From CAVTHW01 sp963734625 (GTDB taxonomy: Bacteria; Acidobacteriota; Terriglobia; Bryobacterales; Bryobacteraceae): a DNA stretch of 64,000 bases. The position numbers were made by a program, and so were the translations under genes. Under the pieces are notes generated by a model that did not search any database, was not told the origin of the DNA, and saw only the letters and a program-made list of their open reading frames with translations. Below are positions 1 through 9,418 of this stretch, in pieces. Within the stretch, counting starts at the first letter, position 1. Each line of letters starts with the position of its first letter. The stretch spans positions 124,001 to 188,000 of the forward strand of contig CAVTHW010000018.1 in the NCBI GenBank assembly GCA_963734625.1, in the 5' to 3' direction.

Positions 1-502
1 TCCTGCTGCCAGCCGTCGGGGTTCAGGAACTGCTGCAGGTAGCCCTTCTGGTAGAGCAGGCCGACGCCCACCATCGGCTCGCCGGAGTCGCTGGCGGCCT
101 TCAGGAAATCGCCGGCCAGCACGCCCAGGCCGCCCGAGTAAATCGGCAGGCACTCCACCAGCCCGTACTCCATGGAGAAGTAGGCGACCAGCTTCTCGGT
201 AAGGGGCTGCTCGGAGTGCTGCACGTAGGCGTCGAACCGCTCGCAGGTCTGGCGGTACATGGCCAGATAGCGCGGGTCGGCCGCCGCGCGGTCCAGCGTC
301 TCCTGTGAGACGCGCCCGAGCATCAGGACGGGGTTGCGGTTGCAGTTCTTCCACAGCGCGGGATCCAGCCGGCGGAACAACGCCGGATCATGGGCTCCCA
401 ACTGTAAAGCAGATTGTAGGCCAGTTCCTCCAGACGCGACAAGGCGGGAGGAATCGCCGGCCGCACCAGAAATTCTCTCAGCGGCTGGATTTCAAATGCC
501 AT
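1..502 (-). CDS. glgP: Alpha-glucan phosphorylase, N-terminal part (cut by window edge, one frameshift)
   Basis: Releases glucose-1-phosphate from glycogen or maltodextrin. The start ATG (500-502) directly follows the lepB stop. The first ~36 residues fit the DUF3417-type N-terminal domain of the TIGR02094-type phosphorylases (LEELAYNLLYSWE). The frame then breaks near 391-399. One missing C there restores DPALFRRLDPALWKNCNRN, followed by the conserved VAYFSMEYGL and YSGGLGVLAGDFLKAASD blocks. The remainder, including the pyridoxal-phosphate lysine, lies outside the window. Family assignment is firm from these blocks; the frameshift may be a sequence error, since everything after it is well conserved. 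Probably the last gene of the ffh-lepB operon. Confidence 0.85.
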
Positions 503-1292
503 TTATTGGTTGAAGGAATACCCTCGAATCAGCCGAAAGGTCCGGCGCCAACGGGTCTTGGTGAAGAAGTTCTGCACCAGATCCAGGGCGTGATCCAGGC
601 TGATCGACGAGGTCGCCAGCTGCTCGGTCGGCGCGTCGTAGGACCAGTAGATGATCAGCGGCTTGCCGATGATGTTCTCGCGCGGAACGAAGCCCCAGTA
701 GCGGCTGTCGAAGGACGAATCCCGGTTGTCGCCCATGGCGAAGAAATGGCCGGGGGGAACCACGACCTCGCCGTTGACCACGTTCTTCTCGAGCATCTCC
801 TAGGCCGGCTTCTCGAGGCGCGTGTTCGGCTCTCCCGGGAAGTTGTCCCGGTAGGAATCGATGTAGTCCGTCTTGTGGTAGACGTAGGGCTCGTCGACGC
901 GCTGGCCGTTGCGGTAGAGTTGCTTGTTCTCGACCCGGATGCGGTCGCCGGGAATCCCTACCACGCGCTTGACGTAGGTCTGCGTCACGTCCATGGGGTA
1001 GCGGAACACGATGATGTCGCCGTTCTGAGATCGGCTTGTAGGGCAGCACGAACTTGCTGACGGGGCCGTCGGGGGCGTAGGCCAGCTTGTCGACCAGCAG
1101 GTGGTCGCCGATCAGCAGGGTGTCCTCCATCGAGCCGGTCGGGATGACGAAGGCCTGCACCAGCGTTGTCGTGCCGAACAGCAGCAGTATGATGGTGACG
1201 GTCCACTCCGCGATGCTGTTGCGGGGCGCTTCGCTCCACGCTGCGGGCTTCGTCTCGGCCTGGACGGCCACGGGTTGATTATCATGCTCCAC
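503..1292 (-). CDS. lepB: Signal peptidase I, interrupted by a frameshift and an in-frame TAG
   Basis: Membrane serine protease that removes Sec/Tat signal peptides. The GTG start at 1292 is preceded by GAGG. One N-terminal membrane helix (TVTIILLLFGTTTLVQAFVI) leads to the catalytic serine box PTGSMEDTLL, then YVKRVVGIPGD with the catalytic lysine, and GDNRDSSFDSRYWGFV near the C-terminus. Two lesions are visible: a one-base insertion near 1027-1035 (KPI then QNGDIIVFRYP in another frame) and a TAG at 800-802 between EKPA and EMLEKNVVNGE. Related enzymes could carry Trp there (TGG to TAG), but that is a guess. All motifs survive on both sides, so a sequence error or very recent loss is likelier than an old pseudogene. 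Confidence 0.85.
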
Positions 1293-1355
1293 GGATACCT
1301 CGAATGAGTGACACCTTCATTTTACTTGGAACGCCCGGCCGGGCGCCGGAGTCGC

Positions 1356-1660
1356 TCAGTCCTTCCAGATCCTCCGCAACAGCGCGAGCAGCTCGAGGAA
1401 AGAGATGTAGAGGTTCAGAACGCCGACACCGCTGACGGCCCCCCTGAAATAGGTATTCATCCAGATCGAGTACCACGTCCGGCTGGTCCCCGAGAAGTAT
1501 TCTGCTCCCAGATGGGAAGCCATGGCAGCATAGCCAGGAGGGTCCCCACAACGGTGCAGATGGCTGCCGTGGCGAGTCCGGCAAACCAGCCGGCCTGCCT
1601 CACCGGAAAGGGCTGGGCCGGCGGTGGGGCCGTGCCGGCGCCGAAGCGATCTAGCCGCAA
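1356..1660 (-). CDS. Small putative membrane protein (two hydrophobic segments, frameshifted)
   Basis: Not recognised. A TTG start at 1660 overlaps the rnhB stop. The first part carries a hydrophobic helix (GLATAAICTVVGTLLAMLPW). Near 1495 the frame must shift by one base to reach EYFSGTSRTWYSIWMNTYFRG and a second hydrophobic helix (GVGVLNLYISFLELLALL) ending RRIWKD. Together this gives about 101 residues with two membrane segments, sitting between rnhB and lepB in the same direction. The spacing and coding look support a real gene; the join and start are inferred. Confidence 0.45.
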
Positions 1661-2320
1661 GACGCCGCCTCCAACAGATGCATCTGCCGCGAAGGGAGGA
1701 ATTGCCGCACCGGCTCGAACGTGAAGCGGTGCTGCGCCGTCGGACCCAGCCTTTCCAGAGCCGCCAGGTGCTCCGGGGTCCCATAGCCTTTGCTCCGGGC
1801 CAAACCGTAGTGCGGAAACAACGCGTCCCACTCCCGCATGCAGGCGTCCCGGTGAACCTTGGCCAGAATCGAGGCGGCCGCAATCGAACGGCAGCGGGCG
1901 TCTCCGTGGACCAAGCTCAGTTGCGGCAGCGGCAGGTCGATGCTCAGCGCATCCACCAGCAGGAAGTCGGGGGTGGGAAAGAGCCTGCTCACGGCCCGTT
2001 TCATGGCCAGGCGCGAGGCCTGGTAGATGTTGATCCGGTCGATCTCCTCCGCGGTGGCGCACTCCACCGCCCAGGCCACCGCGACTTCGGCGATCCTGGG
2101 GGCCAGTTCCTCGCGCCGGGCGGGAGCCAGCTCCTTGCTGTCTCGAACGCCGTGAATCCGGACGCCGGGAGGAAGGATGACCGCCGCCGCAAAGACCGGG
2201 CCCAAACAGACAGCCACGCCCCGCCTCGTCGGCCCCGGCGATGAACCGATAACCTTGCCGCCGGAACTTGCGCTCGAAGCCGGCGTCGCAACGAAAGCGC
2301 GCTGGCGGGAGGCTCTCCAA
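1651..2320 (-). CDS. rnhB: Ribonuclease HII (one frameshift)
   Basis: Removes ribonucleotides and RNA primers from DNA-RNA hybrids. A TTG start at 2320 lies just past the rplS stop. The N-terminal frame gives the hallmark IAGADEAGRG with the first catalytic Asp-Glu. After CLFGP the sequence has one extra G near 2205. In the next frame come VFAAAVILPPG, the DSK motif (RDSKELAPARREELA), LVDALSIDLPLPQ, VHGDARCRSIAAASILAKVHRD and the C-terminal SKGYGTPEHLAAL. All four acidic catalytic regions are present across the two frames. The location downstream of rplS is a classic arrangement. Confidence 0.88.
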
Positions 2321-2321
2321 G

Positions 2322-2654
2322 TTACTCCCGCTCGCGAAGACGAGCGGCTTTGCCTTTGAGTTCGCGCAGGTAGTACAGCTTCGCCCGCCGCACCTTGCCG
2401 GTCCGGACGACATCGATGTGATCGATGACCGGAGCGTGCAGGGGGAAAATCCTCTCCACGCCCTGCCCAAAGCTGATCTTGCGGACGGTGATCGTCTCGC
2501 CCATACCCGTGTTATTACGCGCGATGACGGTTCCCTCGTACGCCTGGAGGCGTTCTTTGTCGCCTTCCCTGATCTTCACGTGCACCCGGATCGTGTCGCC
2601 AGGGCGAAACTCGGGGATGTCGGTCTTCTTGTTCTTGTCTATGAACTTCGTCAT
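2322..2654 (-). CDS. rplS: 50S ribosomal protein L19
   Basis: Ribosomal protein at the 30S-50S interface. The 110-residue product is of usual family length. Diagnostic stretches are FRPGDTIRVHVKIREGDKER, GVERIFPLHAPVIDHIDV and the basic tail KVRRAKLYYLRELKGKAARL. The start ATG (2652-2654) directly follows a GTG codon and has no strong Shine-Dalgarno, so GTG at 2657 is an alternative. It follows trmD by 23 bp, the order known from many bacteria (rpsP-rimM-trmD-rplS), and is presumably co-transcribed with it. Confidence 0.97.
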   Translation of the reverse strand: MTKFIDKNKKTDIPEFRPGDTIRVHVKIREGDKERLQAYEGTVIARNNTGMGETITVRKISFGQGVERIFPLHAPVIDHIDVVRTGKVRRAKLYYLRELKGKAARLRERE

Positions 2655-2677
2655 CACGGGTTGTTCATTTTGCCACC

Positions 2678-3382
2678 CTACTTCTCCATCCTTGCTATTA
2701 ATTCCGGTCGCAGCCGGGCCGTCTTCGCCAGCGCCGCCTCGCGGCGCCAGCGGCGGACTTCCTCGTGATTCCCGCCGAGCAGAACCTCCGGGGCCTTCCA
2801 GCCCCGAAAATCCGCCGGCCGCGTGTATTGCGGGCAATCCAATATGCTCTCTCCGCCGTCCTCGCCGCTAAACGACTCTAGCGCCGCCGATTCCTCGTTG
2901 CCCAGAACGCCGGGCAACAGCCGGGAGACGGCGTCAATCACGACGGCAGCCGCCAGTTCCCCGCCGCTCAGCACGTAATCGCCGATCGAGATTTCCTCGT
3001 CGGCCAGGTGCTCGGCGACCCGCTCGTCCACGCCCTCGTACCGGCCGCAAATCAACAGCACTTCGGCCGAACTGCTCAGCCGCCGGGCTGCGGCCTGGCT
3101 AAACAGCTTCCCTTGCGGCGAGAGCAGGACAATCCGCTTTTCCGGTCCACGCTCCGGGAAGATCGATTCGGCCGCCATAAACAACGGTTCGGCCTTCATC
3201 AACATCCCCTCGCCGCCGCCGAACGGCCTGTCGTCCACCGTCTTATGACGATCTTTCGTCCAGTCGCGCAGGTCGTGAATCACGATCCGGATCTTTCCGG
3301 CCTCGGCCGCCCGCGCCACCACCCCGTGCTCAAACGGCCCCCGAAAAAACTCGGGGAAGATCGTGAGCACGTGAAAAACCAT
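2678..3382 (-). CDS. trmD: tRNA (guanine-N1)-methyltransferase
   Basis: Methylates G37 of tRNAs next to the anticodon using S-adenosylmethionine, which prevents frameshifting. The 234-residue product starts MVFHVLTIFPEFF. It shows the SPOUT trefoil-knot features: KTVDDRPFGGGEGMLMKAEP, LICGRYEGVDERV and EISIGDYVLSGGE. The C-terminal part carries QYTRPADFRGWKAPEVLLGG, with the catalytic-type Asp in the YTRP-D region. The ATG overlaps the rimM stop by one base (TGATG), indicating translational coupling. Confidence 0.97.
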   Translation of the reverse strand: MVFHVLTIFPEFFRGPFEHGVVARAAEAGKIRIVIHDLRDWTKDRHKTVDDRPFGGGEGMLMKAEPLFMAAESIFPERGPEKRIVLLSPQGKLFSQAAARRLSSSAEVLLICGRYEGVDERVAEHLADEEISIGDYVLSGGELAAAVVIDAVSRLLPGVLGNEESAALESFSGEDGGESILDCPQYTRPADFRGWKAPEVLLGGNHEEVRRWRREAALAKTARLRPELIARMEK

Positions 3383-3939
3383 CAGCGATTCAAATCCAAC
3401 AAACCTTCCGGCAAATCCACCGAGATGCGCTTCGCCGCCAAATCGATCGCCACGCAGATCGACCGCGCGAACGGAACCAGAATCTCCTCGCCTCCCGGAC
3501 CTTCGACTTCCAGCAACAGAGGGCCTCCGCACTCCCGCCAAGCCCTGACCCGGCCAACGCTCTTGCCCGTGGTCCGCTCTACCAGCTCGCATCCAACCAA
3601 ATCCGACTGATAAAACTCGCCCTCGGCTAGCGGCGCCCGGGACGAAAGCGGAACCCGTACCTCGCAGCCTTTCAGTTCTTCCGCCTCGGAGATCGTATCG
3701 ACCCCCTGGAGCTTGAAGACCACGTGTTCGCCGTGCCACCAAACCTTCTCGACCTCAACCGCCCGAAGCTCCAGCGCGGGCCTTCGAGCATCAAAGAGAT
3801 GCACTTCCGATAACCCGCTAAAGCGCTCCGGGTGGCCGCTGAGCGGCAGCGCCTTCAGTTCGCCGCGATTGCCCCGCGGACCCAGCAGCACGGCTATGGC
3901 CACCCACTGCCGTTGTTCCTCAAGGGGTTCCGATTCCAC
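3382..3939 (-). CDS. rimM: 16S rRNA processing protein RimM
   Basis: Assists maturation of the 30S head and binds ribosomal protein S19. The 185-residue product has an N-terminal RimM beta-barrel (WVAIAVLLGPRGNRGELKAL, then WWHGEHVVFKLQGVDTISEA and ELKGCEVRVP). The C-terminal PRC-barrel half follows (EGEFYQSDLVGCELVERTTG, then EGPGGEEILVPFARSICVAI and a DLPEGLLDL end). Gene order khpA-rimM-trmD is conserved widely. Nine bases separate it from khpA and it overlaps trmD by one base. Confidence 0.96.
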   Translation of the reverse strand: MESEPLEEQRQWVAIAVLLGPRGNRGELKALPLSGHPERFSGLSEVHLFDARRPALELRAVEVEKVWWHGEHVVFKLQGVDTISEAEELKGCEVRVPLSSRAPLAEGEFYQSDLVGCELVERTTGKSVGRVRAWRECGGPLLLEVEGPGGEEILVPFARSICVAIDLAAKRISVDLPEGLLDLNR

Positions 3940-3948
3940 CCTGTAAGC

Positions 3949-4188
3949 CTACTCCAGAATCTCGAGCGTGAAGCGCCGGTTGAGCTTCATGCCAGCCGCG
4001 CCGAGGATCGTGCGTATGGAGCGTGCGGTTCGGCCCTGCTTGCCGATCACTTTGCCCAAGTCGGTGGGCGCAACCTTCAGTTCCAGGACCGTAACCTGCT
4101 CCCCCTGCACTTCCTGTACACTAACCTGATCTGGAATATCCACCAGAGCTTTCGCTATTTCTTCGACCAACTCTCTCATCCCAGACAC
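3949..4188 (-). CDS. khpA: KH-domain RNA-binding protein
   Basis: Small single-KH RNA-binding protein of the YlqC/KhpA family, always near rpsP in many genomes. The chosen GTG start at 4188 gives 79 residues and has an excellent Shine-Dalgarno (AGGAGG) about seven bases upstream. ATG at 4179 would give the same protein without three residues. A longer upstream reading lacks a ribosome site. The KH signature is the GXXG loop in VIGKQGRTARSIRTILGAAG, preceded by LELKVAPTDLGK. Confidence 0.93.
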   Translation of the reverse strand: MSGMRELVEEIAKALVDIPDQVSVQEVQGEQVTVLELKVAPTDLGKVIGKQGRTARSIRTILGAAGMKLNRRFTLEILE

Positions 4189-4251
4189 GGTGCCCCTCCT
4201 ATCTGCTTCGATGATAACATTCCCGTCCGGATGCACCCATTACCGGGCAGG

Positions 4252-4509
4252 TCAGGCGGCCGGCTCGGCGGCGGGAGCGGGATTGTTTTTCAGCAGCCGG
4301 GCGACGGTGTCGGAAGTCTTCGCGCCCTGTTTTTGCCAGTGCGCAATCCGGTCGTGTTGCAACTTTATAGCCACCGGGCGCGAAACGGGACTGTAGTATC
4401 CCACCACCTCCACGGCCAGCCCATTGCGAGCTTTTTCCTTCTCGATCACTACCACGCGGTAGGACGGTTTCTTTTTGGCGCCAAATCGGGCCAGGCGAAT
4501 CATCAGCAT
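4252..4509 (-). CDS. rpsP: 30S ribosomal protein S16
   Basis: Ribosomal protein needed for 30S assembly. The ATG at 4509 has AGGAAA upstream and gives 85 residues, the usual length. The product begins MLMIRLARFGAKKKPSYRVV and continues VEVVGYYSPV and HWQKQGAKTSDTVARLL, all characteristic of S16, with a short Ala/Pro-rich tail. It sits between ffh and khpA, as in several phyla. Confidence 0.97.
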   Translation of the reverse strand: MLMIRLARFGAKKKPSYRVVVIEKEKARNGLAVEVVGYYSPVSRPVAIKLQHDRIAHWQKQGAKTSDTVARLLKNNPAPAAEPAA

Positions 4510-4640
4510 CTTTTTCCTGCTCCTGCTCTCTCCGGTAACACGCGATTGACCGTGTTGCCATTCGTAGTGCAGCGGGGCCGCTGCGCCAGAGGCGCACAGC
4601 CGCCCTGCCAAGGGCTCTCCAGCGGAATCGAGGCGCGAAA

Positions 4641-5981
<1,341 letters not shown>

Positions 5982-6106
5982 GATTCGCTGGTCTTACGAT
6001 TCCCGTCTTGGCGTGCACCTCTAGCGGAGGCCACCGTGGGATGGTCTTCTCATTATAAAGGGCTTACCAGCGGCTTGTCATTGACCCCGATGTTAAGATG
6101 GGGACA

Positions 6107-7501
6107 ATGCCCTACGACCTCGTCGTTCTTGGAAGCGGACCTGGGGGATACTCCGCCGCCATCCGCGCCGGACAGTACGGTCTCAGGACCGCCCTGGTGG
6201 AGAAAGATCCGAAGCTGGGCGGCGCCTGTCTACACGTCGGCTGCATCCCCACCAAGACTTTGCTGCATACGGCCGCCGCCTGGCAGGAGTTGCTCCACGG
6301 CCAGGACCAGGGGATCCTTTGCGACAATCCCCGTCTGGATTACGCCAAGGCCGTCGAGCGCAAGAACCAGGTCGTCGCCAAGCACGCCAAAGGCATCGAG
6401 TTCCTGATGAAGAAGAACAAGGTCGACTGGATCAGGGGCTACGGCAAGCTGGCGGGCGCCGGCAAGGTCGAGGTCCAGGCGGCCGAAGGCGTCAAAACGC
6501 TGGAGACACGGAACATCATCGTCGCCACCGGCTCGGAGGCGCGCATGTTGCCGGGGCTGAAGGCCGATCCCGAATTCATCCTGACGAATATCGAGATTCT
6601 GAACCTCACCGCGATCCCGAAGTCGCTGGCAGTGGTCGGGGCCGGGGCGGTGGGCGTCGAGTTCGCCTCGATCTTCAACCGGTTCGGCGCTTCCGTGACG
6701 CTGGTCGAGATGCTGCCGCGCGTGGTCCCGGTCGAGGACGAAGAGGTTTCCAAGGAACTCTACCGGCTGTTCAAGAAAGCCGGCATCCGCGTGGAAACCG
6801 GCGCGAAGGTGGCGGACATCGAGCGTACTTCCGGCGGCGTGAGTTTCTCGCTCACCCTACCGGGCGGCAAGAGCGAGAGGGTCGAAGCCGAGAAGCTGCT
6901 GGTCGCCGTGGGCCGCAAGCCGAACACGGACAACATCGGCCTGGAGTCGACGCGCGCGGAGCGGGAGAAGGGTTTCATCAAGACCGATCAGTGGATGCAA
7001 ACCGCTGAGCCGGGCGTCTATGCCATCGGCGACGTGGCGGCCGGCAGCCCCCAACTGGCGCACGTGGCCATCCGGGAAGGCATGATTGCCGTCGGCCACA
7101 TCGCGGGCAAGCCGGTCGAGCCGATCAACCAGCAGCGCATTCCTGGATGCACCTATACCGAGCCGGAGATCGGCAGCGTCGGTCTGACCGAAGCCGAGGC
7201 CCGGGCGCGCGGCCATCAGGTCAAGATCGGCAAGTTCCCGTTCATGGCCAACAGCAAGGCCACCATCCTCGGCCGTCACGACGGGTTCGTCAAGGTCGTC
7301 GCGGACGAGAAGTACGGCGAGATCCTCGGGGTGCATATCATCGGACCGAACGCCACGGACCTGATTGTGGAAGCGGTGACGGCGATCGAGGCCGAGGCCA
7401 CCGTCGAGACCATGCTGAGCACGATTCACCCACACCCCACCCTGACCGAAGCGGTGGGCGAGGCATTCAACGCTGTTTACGGGCTGGCGATCAATGCGTA
7501 G
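6107..7501 (+). CDS. lpdA: Dihydrolipoyl dehydrogenase (E3)
   Basis: FAD-dependent enzyme that reoxidises the lipoyl arm of 2-oxoacid dehydrogenase complexes with NAD+. The N-terminal FAD-binding motif is VVLGSGPGGYSAAIRAGQYG. The redox-active disulfide is in GGACLHVGCIPTKTLL. The NAD-binding repeat is AVVGAGAVGVEFASIFNRFG, a second FAD contact is YAIGDVAAG, and the C-terminal His-Glu dyad lies in HPHPTLTEAVGEAF. ATG 6107 is preferred because the protein then begins MPYDLVVLG; ATG 6098 would add three residues. First gene of a coupled lpdA-lipB-E2 operon; the next start overlaps its stop. Confidence 0.96.
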   Translation: MPYDLVVLGSGPGGYSAAIRAGQYGLRTALVEKDPKLGGACLHVGCIPTKTLLHTAAAWQELLHGQDQGILCDNPRLDYAKAVERKNQVVAKHAKGIEFLMKKNKVDWIRGYGKLAGAGKVEVQAAEGVKTLETRNIIVATGSEARMLPGLKADPEFILTNIEILNLTAIPKSLAVVGAGAVGVEFASIFNRFGASVTLVEMLPRVVPVEDEEVSKELYRLFKKAGIRVETGAKVADIERTSGGVSFSLTLPGGKSERVEAEKLLVAVGRKPNTDNIGLESTRAEREKGFIKTDQWMQTAEPGVYAIGDVAAGSPQLAHVAIREGMIAVGHIAGKPVEPINQQRIPGCTYTEPEIGSVGLTEAEARARGHQVKIGKFPFMANSKATILGRHDGFVKVVADEKYGEILGVHIIGPNATDLIVEAVTAIEAEATVETMLSTIHPHPTLTEAVGEAFNAVYGLAINA

Positions 7502-8141
7502 GTGCGAGATCCACGACCTGGGGTGGATGGAGTATGGCCCGGCGTTCGAACTGCAACGCGGCCTGGTCGAGAAGCGCAAACGCGGCCTGATTCCGGACCA
7601 ACTGCTGATCGTCGAGCACCCGCACGTCATCACCCTGGGCCGCAACGGCCGCCCGGAACACCTGCTGGCGAGCGAGGCGGTCCTGCGCCGCGCGGGGATC
7701 TCTTTCCATCACACGGACCGCGGCGGGGACATCACCTATCATGGCCCGGGCCAGGTGGTGGGCTACCCGATCGTCGACTTGCGCGAATGGAAGCGCGACG
7801 TGACGGCTTATGTTCGCGCCATCGAGCAGGTGCTGATCGATACCCTGGCGGGCTTCGGCATCACGGCCGGCCGCGTGGCCGGATCGGCCGGAGTATGGGT
7901 TGGTCAACGCAAGGTGGCGGCCATTGGGGTCCACATCAGCCGTTGGGTCACTTCCCACGGCTTCGCCCTGAACCTAACCACCGATTTGAGCTATTTTCAA
8001 TACATTGTGCCCTGCGGGCTTTCCAAGCCGGTGACATCCATGGCGGAGTTGGGCTGCCGGGCGGGGCGCGAGGAAGTTGTCCGGACGCTGGCGCGCAATT
8101 TCGGCGGGTTATTCGAATACGAAATGGAGATGGCAGCATGA
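7494..8141 (+). CDS. lipB: Octanoyl-ACP:protein N-octanoyltransferase
   Basis: Transfers octanoyl groups from acyl-carrier protein to the lipoyl domains of E2 subunits, the first step of lipoate synthesis. The 215-residue product has the family signature RGGDITYHGPGQVVGYPI. The catalytic lysine region is GQRKVAAIGVHISRWVTSHG, and the catalytic cysteine sits in VPCGLSKPV. The start lies eight bases inside lpdA and the stop overlaps the E2 start as ATGA. The modifying enzyme is thus made together with its substrate. No lipA was seen in the window. Confidence 0.95.
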   Translation: MRRCEIHDLGWMEYGPAFELQRGLVEKRKRGLIPDQLLIVEHPHVITLGRNGRPEHLLASEAVLRRAGISFHHTDRGGDITYHGPGQVVGYPIVDLREWKRDVTAYVRAIEQVLIDTLAGFGITAGRVAGSAGVWVGQRKVAAIGVHISRWVTSHGFALNLTTDLSYFQYIVPCGLSKPVTSMAELGCRAGREEVVRTLARNFGGLFEYEMEMAA

Positions 8142-9418
8142 TCGACGTCGTAATGCCCCAGATGGGAGAGAGCATCGTTGAAGGCACTCTTACGAAATGG
8201 TTGAAGAAGAAGGGCGACCGCGTCCAGCGCGACGAACCGCTCTTTGAAATCTCCACCGACAAGGTCGATACCGAGATTCCCTCCCCCGCGGCCGGCGTGC
8301 TGGCCGAGGTGATAGTGGAGGAAGGCAAGACCGTCGCCATCAACACGGTGGTCGGACGCATCGATGAGAAGGGCGAGGCCAAGGTGGCCGCCGCACCGGC
8401 CGCGGAGCCGGTTTCCGCGCCAGCGCCCGCGCCCGCTCCTGCCGCCGCGCCGCCACCGCCGCCCGCCGCACCTGTTGCGGAAGAGGAAGGCTCCGGCCCG
8501 CTATCTCCACTAGTGCGGAAGATGGCGCGGGAGTACAACATCGATCCGCGGAAAGTGGAGGGCACCGGCGCCGGAGGACGCGTCACCAAGCAGGATATTG
8601 AGGCATACATGGCGGCGCAGGGTGCGCGCGCCGTGGAGGCGCCAGCTCCGCCACCGCCGCCCGCGGCTCCAGCTCCCGCTGCGGCTGCTGCCGCGCCTCC
8701 TCCGCCCCCGCCCCGCGCGGAGGCGCCCAGGGCTCGCATCGAGCCCATGAGCATTATGCGCGCGAAGATCGCCGAGCACATGATCCTGAGCCAGCGCACC
8801 TCCGCTCACGTCACCACGGTGCACAAGATCGACATGACGAAGGTGGCCCGCGTCCGTGCGCGCCACAAGGAGGAAGTGAAGGCCCGGTACGGCTACTCCC
8901 TGACTTTCCTGCCATTCGTGACGCGCGCGGCGGTGGAGGCTCTGCGCGCCTTCCCAATCGTGAACGCGTCCATCGAAGGGACGAACATCATTTATCAAGA
9001 CGAGATCAACATCGGCATCGCGGTGGCGCTGGAGGGCGGTCTGATCGTTCCCGTCATCCGCCGCGCCGACGAGATGAACGTGCTGGGTTTGCAGCGGGCC
9101 ATTGTGGATTTGTCCTCGCGCGCCCGTTCGCGGCAGCTCAAGCCGGATGAAGTGCGCGGCGGCACCTTCTCGATCACCAATTTCGGCGGCTTCGGCAGTC
9201 TGTTCGGCACTCCGGTCATCAATCAGCCGCAGAGCGCCATTCTCGGCGTCGGGGTTATAGAGAAGACGCCCGTGGTGATTGACGACGCCATCGCGATCCG
9301 GGAAATTTCACTCATAGGGCTCACCTTCGATCACCGCTTGATCGACGGCGCCCTGGCCGACCAATTCATGCAGAAGCTCAAGGGCGTTCTGGAGAACTGG
9401 TCCGAGGAGGTTCTATGA
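8138..9418 (+). CDS. sucB: Dihydrolipoamide acyltransferase (E2 of a 2-oxoacid dehydrogenase)
   Basis: Core of a 2-oxoacid dehydrogenase complex. The lipoyl domain (residues 1-80) has the modified lysine in FEISTDKVDTEIPSPAAG. A long Pro/Ala linker follows. The E3/E1-binding domain begins SPLVRKMAREYNIDPRKVEG and includes TGAGGRVTKQDIEAY, and a second Pro/Ala linker comes next. The catalytic domain ends with LTFDHRLIDGALADQFMQ, which contains the HXXXDG active site. Length is 426 residues. Substrate (succinyl versus acetyl or branched-chain) cannot be settled from sequence, because no E1 gene lies nearby; the symbol is the best guess. Confidence 0.88.
   Translation: MIDVVMPQMGESIVEGTLTKWLKKKGDRVQRDEPLFEISTDKVDTEIPSPAAGVLAEVIVEEGKTVAINTVVGRIDEKGEAKVAAAPAAEPVSAPAPAPAPAAAPPPPPAAPVAEEEGSGPLSPLVRKMAREYNIDPRKVEGTGAGGRVTKQDIEAYMAAQGARAVEAPAPPPPPAAPAPAAAAAAPPPPPPRAEAPRARIEPMSIMRAKIAEHMILSQRTSAHVTTVHKIDMTKVARVRARHKEEVKARYGYSLTFLPFVTRAAVEALRAFPIVNASIEGTNIIYQDEINIGIAVALEGGLIVPVIRRADEMNVLGLQRAIVDLSSRARSRQLKPDEVRGGTFSITNFGGFGSLFGTPVINQPQSAILGVGVIEKTPVVIDDAIAIREISLIGLTFDHRLIDGALADQFMQKLKGVLENWSEEVL

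Noticed and set aside
800..802. Pyrrolysine or stop-codon recoding at the lepB TAG
   Set aside because: No recoding machinery is visible and the same gene has a frameshift, so error or mutation is simpler.
2200..2212. Programmed frameshifting in rnhB
   Set aside because: No slippery heptamer with a downstream structure was apparent, and many unrelated genes in the window have similar one-base breaks.
8390..8730. Pro/Ala-coding low-complexity tracts as a repeat array
   Set aside because: These are the normal flexible linkers between E2 domains.
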